37,154 nucleotides of DNA, taken from the NCBI RefSeq assembly GCF_003386235.1, contig NZ_QRDZ01000057.1:1-37154 (forward strand), in the 5' to 3' direction. Source of the DNA: Cohnella phaseoli (GTDB lineage: Bacteria > Bacillota > Bacilli > Paenibacillales > Paenibacillaceae). The notes below the pieces were generated by a model, which ran no database searches, was not told the origin of the DNA, and worked only from the letters and a program-made list of their open reading frames with translations. The position numbers were made by a program, and so were the translations under genes. Shown piece by piece: positions 25,956 to 32,675 of the stretch. Position 1 is the first letter of the stretch; each line of letters begins with the position of its first letter.

Positions 25956-26843
25956 ATGAAAATCCAACACTTGCCCGAGAGGCTGCTGAACGATCAGTAT
26001 ATGGATTCGTTATCTTCCTTTCGAATGTACCGGCATACGCTAGACCAGGAAATCGGCACGCATTGGCATCAATTTTACGAGTTGGGGCTCGTCGTCTCCG
26101 GAACGGGTACTCATCATGTCAACGGCGTTCCGTTTCGCGTGGAGCGGGGCCATGCGTTTTTGCTGACTCCCGCCGATTTTCACCGAATCGTTCCAGACGC
26201 CGGACAGACGCTTCGTTTATACAATCTGATTTTTACGGAGCGAATAATCTCGGACGACCTGGCAGGCAGGCTCTTCGAACGAGGCAATTCGTATTCCTGC
26301 GAGTACGGACAGGAGAAATACGCAGATGCGGAGCATGAGTTTGAGCGGATTATCCGCGAGTCCGACAATTGGCGGGAGCTTAGCGGCATTGTCGTAAAAG
26401 GGTGCATCGAACGCTTGCTCGTCGATCTGTGCCGCAGCTGCCCGCCTTCGGATGCGAAATCGTACAAGGAGCCGGATTTATCGATCCATCCCTCTATTCG
26501 CAAGGCGCTCGTCTACTTGCAGCATCATTTTCGCGAGCAATTGCTGCTTGAGGATGTCGCCCGTTTTTCTGGGCTCTCGGTTAATTATTTCAGCGAAAGC
26601 TTCAGCAAGCAGACCGGGCATACCTTTCAGACGCATGTGCGCGACATGAGGCTTGGATTTGCCAAATCGCTGATCGAGGCGACGGATCTTCCGATTACGG
26701 AAATCTGTTATGCGGCGGGATTTAACACTCTGGCGTATTTTCTGAGGGCGTTCAAGGCGAGGTATCGGATGTCTCCTCGCCAGCTTCGCGGCTCGATGGC
26801 GACCGGTGCGGGCGGGGGCGAGAGAGAGGAAGCGAACGGTTGA
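25956..26843 (+). CDS. AraC-family regulator with cupin sensor domain
   Basis: This is a 295-residue protein. The N-terminal cupin (about 20-110) is seen in THWHQFYELGLVVSGTGTHH and RGHAFLLTPADFHRI; histidines in the first stretch could bind a metal or ligand. The C-terminal DNA-binding domain (about 190-285) has the two helix-turn-helix units LLLEDVARFSGLSVNYFSES and PITEICYAAGFNTLAYFLRA and ends with YRMSPRQLR. The start is the ATG 7 bp after GGAGGGGGAG; the frame extends upstream, but without a ribosome site. It begins 56 bp after the oxygenase stop and probably controls that gene through the direct repeat at 25044-25081. The inducer is unknown. Confidence 0.88.
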   Translation: MKIQHLPERLLNDQYMDSLSSFRMYRHTLDQEIGTHWHQFYELGLVVSGTGTHHVNGVPFRVERGHAFLLTPADFHRIVPDAGQTLRLYNLIFTERIISDDLAGRLFERGNSYSCEYGQEKYADAEHEFERIIRESDNWRELSGIVVKGCIERLLVDLCRSCPPSDAKSYKEPDLSIHPSIRKALVYLQHHFREQLLLEDVARFSGLSVNYFSESFSKQTGHTFQTHVRDMRLGFAKSLIEATDLPITEICYAAGFNTLAYFLRAFKARYRMSPRQLRGSMATGAGGGEREEANG

Positions 26844-26853
26844 TTGATTGGAC

Positions 26854-26900
26854 AGAGAGCGCAAGTTGAGGCGGAGGCTGCCTGAACTTGCGCTCTCTTT
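26854..26900 (+). terminator. Terminator after the AraC regulator gene
   Basis: AGAGAGCGCAAGTT (26854-26867) pairs perfectly with AACTTGCGCTCTCT (26885-26898), a 14-bp stem with a 17-base loop followed by TT-C-G-T. The stem is strong and the T-tract is poor. No further structure or gene is seen between here and etfA. Confidence 0.7.
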
Positions 26901-27016
26901 CGTGAGTATTCAAGGAGAGGATTCAAGCTTAATAAGTGGTCCGAAGATACAGTGAAGGGCGGTCCGATGAATTGGGAGAGGGTATTAGCTTGCTACTCTC
27001 GGTTCAGCAAATATAG

Positions 27017-28000
27017 CTAGGCGAGCGCCTTCTCGAATTCCTCCGTCAGCAACGGAACGACCTCGAACAGGTCGCCGACGATGCCGTAGTCGGCGACTTT
27101 GAAGATCGGGGCTTCGGGATCTTTGTTGATCGCGATGATGATACGGGACTGGCTCATGCCGGCCAGATGCTGGATCGCGCCGCTGATGCCGCAGGCGATG
27201 TAGATTTCGGGCGTGACCACTTTGCCGGTCTGCCCAATCTGCATCGCGTAGTCGCAATAGCCGGCGTCGCAAGCGGCTCGGGAGGCGCCGACGGCGGCGT
27301 TAAGCACCTCGGCGAGCCGTTCCAGCGGCCGGAAGCCTTCGGCGCTTTTGACGCCTCGGCCGCCGGAGACGACGATCTTCGCCTCCGTTAAATCGACTTT
27401 GCCGGACGTTTTGCGAACGACCTCCTTAACAGTTGAGCGTAGATTCGATAGTGTCGTAGGGGTCGAATGGGTGATCGGGCTGGAAGAAGGGAGAGGCTCC
27501 GCGACGGCGAAGTTGTTGGGTCGCACGGTGACGATCTGCGCGCTGCCGTCCGCAACGAACCGCTTGCGCTCAAATGCTTTGCCGGCGTAGAGCGGTCTAA
27601 TGTAGATTGTGTCGCTGCCTGAGTGTTCGATCGCAGTCACATCGGAAATTTGTCCCGCTCCCAGACGGGCGGCGATCATCGGCGCCAGGTCGCGGCCGAT
27701 CGCCGTATGACCAAGGAAGACGGCGTTTGGGTTTATCTCGGTTAGTGCGTTCATTGTTGCTGTGAAAGTCGCTTCGGCATGATAAACTTCCAGTTCGGGA
27801 CGGTCGACGACATGCACCGGACCGTCGACGTACTGCGCCAGTTCCTCTGCCAGCTCCGTCACTTGATGTCCGATCAGTATTGCGGCGATCGAGGCGTTTT
27901 CCTCCTGTGTGGCCCGTCTTGCCGCTTCAATCGCCTCCAATGTCACCTGTCGCAGCTTCCCTCCGCGCGTCTCCGCGATAACCGCATAGGTTTGGCTCAT
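27017..28000 (-). CDS. etfA: Electron transfer flavoprotein, alpha subunit
   Basis: This 327-residue protein holds the FAD of the heterodimer that accepts electrons from acyl-CoA dehydrogenases. The N-terminal domain starts MSQTYAVIAETRGGKLRQVT. The conserved FAD domain is in the C-terminal 130 residues: VSGGRGVKSAEGF, GASRAACDAGY, MQIGQTGKVVTPEIYIACGI, SGAIQHLAGM, IIAINKDPEAPIFKVADYGI and VGDLFEV. The start chosen is the ATG at 28000, preceded by GGGAGG at good spacing; an in-frame ATG 27 bp upstream is less likely. It lies downstream of etfB, separated by 176 bp containing a short tandem repeat. Its job is to pass electrons from fatty-acid oxidation to the membrane, probably through the iron-sulfur protein encoded at 30481. 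Confidence 0.95.
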   Translation of the reverse strand: MSQTYAVIAETRGGKLRQVTLEAIEAARRATQEENASIAAILIGHQVTELAEELAQYVDGPVHVVDRPELEVYHAEATFTATMNALTEINPNAVFLGHTAIGRDLAPMIAARLGAGQISDVTAIEHSGSDTIYIRPLYAGKAFERKRFVADGSAQIVTVRPNNFAVAEPLPSSSPITHSTPTTLSNLRSTVKEVVRKTSGKVDLTEAKIVVSGGRGVKSAEGFRPLERLAEVLNAAVGASRAACDAGYCDYAMQIGQTGKVVTPEIYIACGISGAIQHLAGMSQSRIIIAINKDPEAPIFKVADYGIVGDLFEVVPLLTEEFEKALA

Positions 28001-28027
28001 TTTTATTCCTCCCTCACTATCGAACAT

Positions 28028-28124
28028 GAACTATATTAAAGAAACTAGATTAGAGAAACTAGATTAGAGAACTTGATTAAAAGAAACTTGATTAAAGAAA
28101 CCTGATGAAAAGAAACTTGCGAAC
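28028..28124. repeat. 14-bp tandem repeat between etfB and etfA
   Basis: About seven imperfect copies of GAAACTAGATTAGA occur. Units begin at 28028 (truncated), 28041, 28055, 28069, 28083, 28097 and 28112; the two at 28041 and 28055 are identical, and the others differ at a few positions. The array is AT-rich compared with its surroundings and lies in the leader of etfA on the minus strand. Confidence 0.8.
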
Positions 28125-28176
28125 GCAACTTATTTGAAGTACCTTTCAAATGCAACCTATCAATGCGGCTTCGCTT

Positions 28177-28953
28177 TTACAGAACCTTAGCCTCCGTGCG
28201 CAGCAGCTTGACCAGCTCGGCGGCTTGCTGTCTCGAATCGCCCTTTAGCAGCTTTCCGGCTTGACGGGGGCGAGGCAGCGTCAGCGACTGCCGCTCCGTT
28301 TTGGGTGAGATGTCCGTTTCGGACAAGCCGATGTCTTCCAGTCGCAGCGTCCGCAACGGCTTCTTCTTCGCCTTCATGATGCCGGGAAGCGAAGGATAGC
28401 GCGGCTCATTCAGCCCTTGCTGCGCCGTGATCAGCGAGGGCAACGCCAACTCGATCGTCTCGGTGTCACCTTCCGCGTCTCGCAGCGCCGTGGCCAGGCC
28501 GCCGTTGACAGTAAGTTGCGTAACGGACGAGACATGCGGGATGTCCAGCAGCGTCGCGAGTCGAACGGCGATCTGTCCGCTTCCGTTGTCGATCGAGAAG
28601 CTGCCCCCGAGGATGAGGTCGAACGGCTTCTCAGATTGGGCCTTCAAGTATGCGGAGAGCGCCTTGGAGACGGAATATTCGTCCCCGCCGATGCGTTCAT
28701 CGGAGATTAGCGCCGCTTCATCGGCTCCCATCGCCAGTGCCGTCCGCAGCGCTTCGGCCGCACGGCTCGGGCCGACGGAGACGACAACGATGACGCCGCC
28801 GTGGCGCTCTTTTAACCGAATCGCCTCCTCTACTGCATACTCGTCGTATGGGTTGATCACAAACTTAACTCCATCCTCCGAGATTTGTCCGTCATACAGC
28901 ACGATTTTTTCCTCGGTATCGAAGGTTTGCTTCAAAATCACGTATATGTTCAT
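28177..28953 (-). CDS. etfB: Electron transfer flavoprotein, beta subunit
   Basis: This 258-residue protein is the AMP-binding partner of EtfA. It begins MNIYVILKQTFDTEEKIVLY and has INPYDEYAVEEAIRLKE, VVSVGPSRAAEALRTALAMG and ADEAALISDE. It also has DLILGGSFSIDNGSGQIAVRLA, where the nucleotide loop is SIDNGSGQ in place of the more common DGDTGQ form. The ATG at 28953 follows AAGGAG; the longer in-frame start 27 bp upstream lacks a ribosome site. It is transcribed away from the fadR-like gene, and a long 51-bp repeat array fills the gap before it. Gene order fadR-etfB-etfA matches the Bacillus fatty-acid degradation operon, where fadB lies between fadR and etfB; that gene is absent here. Confidence 0.93.
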   Translation of the reverse strand: MNIYVILKQTFDTEEKIVLYDGQISEDGVKFVINPYDEYAVEEAIRLKERHGGVIVVVSVGPSRAAEALRTALAMGADEAALISDERIGGDEYSVSKALSAYLKAQSEKPFDLILGGSFSIDNGSGQIAVRLATLLDIPHVSSVTQLTVNGGLATALRDAEGDTETIELALPSLITAQQGLNEPRYPSLPGIMKAKKKPLRTLRLEDIGLSETDISPKTERQSLTLPRPRQAGKLLKGDSRQQAAELVKLLRTEAKVL

Positions 28954-28978
28954 GCTTATGCTCCTTTCGTTGTAGACC

Positions 28979-29784
28979 AATAAGACCGCCCCACGGACCT
29001 AATCGCGCCTCCGCCACCGGACTGAGACAAATAAGACCGCCCCACGGACCTAATCGCGCTCCCACCATCTGACCGTGACCAATAAGACCGCCTCACGGAC
29101 CTAATCGCGCTCCCGCCACCAGACTGAGACAAATAAGACCGCCCCACGGACCTAATTGCGCTCTCGCCACCAGACTGAGACATATAAGACCGCCCCACGG
29201 ACCTAATCACCCTCCCGCCACCAAACTGAGACAAATAAGACCGCCCCACGGACCTAATCGCGTTCCCGCCACCAGACTGAGACAAATAAGACCGCCCCAC
29301 GGACCTAATCGCGCTCTCGCCACCAGACTGAGACAAATAAGACCGCCCCACGGACCTAATCGCGCTCCCGTCATCTGACCGTGACCAATAAGACCGCCCC
29401 ACGGACCTAATCGCGCTCCCGCTCCCAGACTAAGACAAATAAGACCGCCCCACGGACCTAATCGCGCTCCCGCCACCGGACTGAGACAAATAAGACCGTC
29501 CCACGGACCTAATCGCGCTTCCGCCACCGGACTGAGACAAATAAGACCGCCCCACGGACCTAATCGCGCTCCCGCTCCCGGACTGAGACAAATAAGACCG
29601 CCCCACGGACCTAATCGCGCTCTCGCCACCAGACTGAGACAAATAAGACCGCCCCACGGACCTAATCGCGCTCCCGCCACCAGACTGAGACAAATAAGAC
29701 CGCCCCACGGACCTAATCGCGCTCCCGTCACCAGACTGAGACAAATAAGACCGCCTCACGGACCTAATCGCGCTCCCGCCACCA
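28979..29784. repeat. 51-bp tandem repeat array, 16 units
   Basis: Units beginning AATAAGACCGCC occur at 28979, 29030, 29081 and every 51 bp to 29744, so no insertion or deletion has occurred over 15 steps. The consensus runs AATAAGACCGCCCCACGGAC, then CTAATCGCGCTCCCGCCACC, then AGACTGAGACA. Units at 29030 and 29336, six apart, share the variant end CATCTGACCGTGACC, and other variants (GCTCCC near the end at 29387 and 29540) recur too, which points to duplication of blocks of several units. It fills nearly the whole gap between etfB and fadR. Because 51 is divisible by three, long frames run through it on the minus strand; I regard these as spurious. Confidence 0.95.
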
Positions 29785-29792
29785 CTTTCTAA

Positions 29793-30377
29793 CTACCCTT
29801 GCAAGCCCCGCAAAAAGAAGTCCACCGTTTTGTCCACCTGGCCTGACAAAGAATACTTCCGTCCGGAGATCACCCAAGAGGTGACGACCTGGTCCATCGC
29901 CCCGAAGAGGAGCAGGCGGGTCAGCTTCGTGTCCAGGTCGGCGCGGAACGTTTGCTCCTCGATTCCTTTTCTCACGATGCTCTCGATCAACGCGATGTAG
30001 GGCTTCACTGTAAGTCCGATGGCGCTGCGCAGCTCCGGAGAGCTCTGGCGCAGCTCGATTTGGGTGACGTGGGCGAAATCGGCTTGCCGCTCCAACATGG
30101 CAAAATGAATTTCGCATACGATGCGCAAAGCCTCGGCAGCCGTATGCGTCTCGCGAATGCTGGCGTGGAACAGCCGGACGAGATCGCCGAGCCGCTCCCG
30201 GAACAAGGAGATGAGAATATCCTCCTTGTTTTTGAAATACAAGTAGACCGTACCGTCGGCCACCCCCGCTTCCCTGGCGATTCGCGACACCTGCGCGCCG
30301 TGGTATCCGCTGCCTGCGATCACCTTTTCGGCGGCGTCGAGGATGAGGCTGTATTTTTTCCGTTTAGGTCCCGTCAT
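29793..30377 (-). CDS. fadR: TetR-family fatty-acid degradation repressor, FadR (YsiA) type
   Basis: This is a 194-residue regulator. The DNA-binding N-terminus reads KKYSLILDAAEKVIAGSGYH, GAQVSRIAREAGVADGTVYL and YFKNKEDILISLF, very close to Bacillus subtilis FadR as I recall it, and the ligand domain keeps THVTQIELRQSSPELR-like and VTSWVISGRKYSL segments of that family. Bacillus FadR is released from DNA by long-chain acyl-CoA. The start chosen is the ATG at 30377; a longer frame from 30425 would cover the operator and lacks family similarity. It is divergent from fadF, with a FadR-type palindrome between them, so it probably controls both directions, including itself and the etf genes. Confidence 0.9.
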   Translation of the reverse strand: MTGPKRKKYSLILDAAEKVIAGSGYHGAQVSRIAREAGVADGTVYLYFKNKEDILISLFRERLGDLVRLFHASIRETHTAAEALRIVCEIHFAMLERQADFAHVTQIELRQSSPELRSAIGLTVKPYIALIESIVRKGIEEQTFRADLDTKLTRLLLFGAMDQVVTSWVISGRKYSLSGQVDKTVDFFLRGLQG

Positions 30378-30405
30378 TGCACGCACCCCGATGGCCAAAA
30401 ATCGT

Positions 30406-30434
30406 TTGGCTGAATGAAGCCTCATTCATTTTAT
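30406..30434 (+). promoter_or_regulatory. FadR operator within the fadF promoter
   Basis: TGAATGAAGCCTCATTCA (30411-30428) is a perfect palindrome with 7-bp arms and a 4-bp centre, the same arms and length as the known Bacillus FadR operator TGAATGA-N4-TCATTCA. It lies between the divergent fadR and fadF genes. TTGGCT (30406-30411) and TTTTAT (30429-30434) are 17 bp apart, so the operator would fill the spacer of this promoter. The palindrome is directly seen; the promoter assignment is weaker. Confidence 0.85.
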
Positions 30435-30480
30435 TCGCCTACCGGCCATATCATGAGAAAAAGCGGCGGAAAGGGGGCGA

Positions 30481-32670
30481 ATGCCGATGGGATGGCAGAC
30501 GGCGAATTGGCTGTTGTTTGTTGCCGCGGTCGGGTACGGCTGCTATTTGTTCGGAAAAGCGGTGTACCGCAGAGTTTTGTATGTGAAGCTGGGGCAGGCG
30601 ACGGAATTTAAGGTGCGAGGCAGAGATGGAACGGGGACGTTCCTCTCGCAGGTGTTCGGTCAGAAAAAACTGTTCAAGGACCTTCGTAGCGGTCTGATGC
30701 ACTTCGTTGTGTTTTACGGATTTATCGTGCTGCAGTTCGGGGCGATCGATTTGATCGTAAAGGGGCTGACCGCAGGCGGCCATCTGCCGCTTCCGGCCTA
30801 CGAGCTGTTCGGTCTGATCCAGGAAATTACGGTGCTGCTCATTCTCGTCGCGATGGGCTACGCCGCTTACCGACGCTACGGCGAGAAGCTGAGCCGACTA
30901 AAACGCGGGTGGAAGCCGAGCCTCGTCCTCTATTTTATTTTCTCCCTCATGCTGTCCGTGCTGCTGTCGCTAGGCTTCGAGCGTGTCTGGCTTGACCTCG
31001 ACTACTCGGGCTATGCTCCGGTATCCTCCGCAATCGCACGATTGTTCCCACACCTGCCCGTCGCGGCGGCACAAGCGCTGTTCTACCTTTTCTGGTGGCT
31101 GCACCTGCTCATTCTGCTCGCTTTCCTCGTCTACGTTCCGCAATCGAAGCATTTTCATCTGCTAACCGCCCCGATCAACATCTGGCTGGGCCGTGCCGAG
31201 ACGCCCGGCAAGCTGAAGAAGCTCGATCTGGAGGACGAGGAAGCTGAATCGTTCGGCGTCGGAAAAATCGAAGAGTTCACGCAGAAGCAGATGCTCGATT
31301 TCTATGCATGTGTGGAATGCGGGCGGTGCACCAACGTATGCCCGGCCTCGAATACCGGCAAAGCCTTGTCGCCGATGCACCTCATCACGAAGCTGCGAGA
31401 CCACCTGACGGAAAAAGGAGCAGCGGTGACCGGCCAATCGCCGTGGGTGCCGGAATTAGCGTTCGGAGGAGGTGCGGCTAAAACTCATACACTCGCTGAG
31501 ATAGCCGGTCGAGCAGTCGAGTGGAATGCTGAGGGGGACCCGATTACCGACATTCGCCCGACGCTCGCCTGGCAGCAGGTTTCTTGGACGGCTACGCCCG
31601 ACACAAGCCCCGAGCAGGTCGAGTTGATCGGCGGCGTCATGACCGAGGACGAAATTTGGGCTTGCACAACGTGCCGCAATTGCGAGGACCAATGCCCGGT
31701 CGGCAACGGCCATGTCGACAAGATCGTCGATCTCCGTCGCCATCTCGTGTTGATGCAGGGAAGCATCCCGCATGAAGGTCAGCGCGCGCTGCAAAACATT
31801 GAACGCCAGGGCAACCCATGGGGGCTGAGCCGCAGTGACCGCGACAAGTGGACCGGAGAGATCGAAGGCGTGCGCGTGCCGACGGTGAGGGAAAATCCGG
31901 ACTTCGAGTACTTGTTTTTCGTCGGTTCGATGGGGGCGTACGACCTGCGGGCGCGCAAAATTTCGCGAGCGTTAGCCCGGCTGCTGAACGTGGCTGGAGT
32001 CAGCTTCGCCATTCTTGGCAACGAGGAGCGCAACTCGGGCGATACGCCGCGCCGAATGGGCAATGAGATGCTATTCCAGCAACTCGCGTCTGACAACATC
32101 GAGACGTTCCGCAAATTCGGCGTGAGAAGGATCGTCACCGCCTGCCCGCATACGTTTAACACGTTTAAAAACGAATATCCCGACTTCGGGCTGGAAGATG
32201 TCGAAGTGCTGCATCATACGCAACTGCTTGATCGGCTGATTCGGGAAGGCAAGCTTCGTCCCCGCTACGAGGTGAAGGAACGCATCGCTTACCACGACTC
32301 CTGCTATCTCGGACGCTATAACAATGTTTACGATGAACCGCGCAATGTACTGAGAGCGATTTCGGGCGTCGAGCTGGTCGAAATGGCCAGAAGCCGCGAG
32401 AACGGCATGTGCTGCGGAGCGGGCGGCGGCATGATGTGGATGGAGGAAACGGCGGGCAAACGCGTGAATCTGGCCCGCACCGAGCAAGCGCTTGCGGTGA
32501 AGCCGACTGTCATCGGCAGCGCCTGTCCGTACTGTCTCACGATGATGGAGGACGGGACGAAAATGAAGGAAGTCGCGGACGACGTACGGGCCAAGGATAT
32601 CGCGGAAATTTTGGAGCAGGCCGTGTTCGGCGATTCTCCGCTTCACCAGAATCACTCGATCGGAGGTTAG
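30481..32670 (+). CDS. fadF: Membrane iron-sulfur heterodisulfide-reductase-like protein, FadF type
   Basis: This 729-residue protein has an N-terminal membrane part (about 1-235) with about six hydrophobic helices, including FVVFYGFIVLQFGAIDLIV and LVLYFIFSLMLSVLLSLGF. A ferredoxin-like part follows, with two CxxCxxCxxxC clusters: Cys277-Cys287 (CVECGRCTNVCP) and Cys395-Cys405 (CTTCRNCEDQCP). Two cysteine-rich CCG-type domains complete it; these include ACPHTFNTFKNEY, YHDSCYLGRYN, MCCGAGGGMMWMEE and SACPYCLTMM. This is the layout of Bacillus FadF (YwjF), thought to move electrons from the electron transfer flavoprotein into the quinone pool during beta-oxidation. An in-frame ATG six bases on (30487) has better spacing to AAAGGGGG and is an alternative start. 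It is the first gene of the plus-strand unit. Confidence 0.9.
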   Translation: MPMGWQTANWLLFVAAVGYGCYLFGKAVYRRVLYVKLGQATEFKVRGRDGTGTFLSQVFGQKKLFKDLRSGLMHFVVFYGFIVLQFGAIDLIVKGLTAGGHLPLPAYELFGLIQEITVLLILVAMGYAAYRRYGEKLSRLKRGWKPSLVLYFIFSLMLSVLLSLGFERVWLDLDYSGYAPVSSAIARLFPHLPVAAAQALFYLFWWLHLLILLAFLVYVPQSKHFHLLTAPINIWLGRAETPGKLKKLDLEDEEAESFGVGKIEEFTQKQMLDFYACVECGRCTNVCPASNTGKALSPMHLITKLRDHLTEKGAAVTGQSPWVPELAFGGGAAKTHTLAEIAGRAVEWNAEGDPITDIRPTLAWQQVSWTATPDTSPEQVELIGGVMTEDEIWACTTCRNCEDQCPVGNGHVDKIVDLRRHLVLMQGSIPHEGQRALQNIERQGNPWGLSRSDRDKWTGEIEGVRVPTVRENPDFEYLFFVGSMGAYDLRARKISRALARLLNVAGVSFAILGNEERNSGDTPRRMGNEMLFQQLASDNIETFRKFGVRRIVTACPHTFNTFKNEYPDFGLEDVEVLHHTQLLDRLIREGKLRPRYEVKERIAYHDSCYLGRYNNVYDEPRNVLRAISGVELVEMARSRENGMCCGAGGGMMWMEETAGKRVNLARTEQALAVKPTVIGSACPYCLTMMEDGTKMKEVADDVRAKDIAEILEQAVFGDSPLHQNHSIGG

Positions 32671-32675
32671 ACGAG

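Noticed and set aside
28956..29759. Long repetitive minus-strand reading frames (148, 174 and 109 residues) in the 51-bp array
   Set aside because: They exist in different frames only because the period is a multiple of three. No ribosome site or known repeat protein pattern fits, and the related 52-bp array cannot be coding.
28979..29784. CRISPR array
   Set aside because: The units follow each other directly without unique spacers, and no cas genes are nearby. The same holds for the 52-bp array at 35121-35549.
30378..30425. Longer start for the FadR-type repressor
   Set aside because: It would translate through the operator palindrome and adds residues unlike the family; the ATG at 30377 gives the normal length.
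32409..32675. N-terminal extension of the FadN-type protein
   Set aside because: The extension lies in another frame of fadF, has no ribosome site, and family similarity begins at the ATG at 32676.
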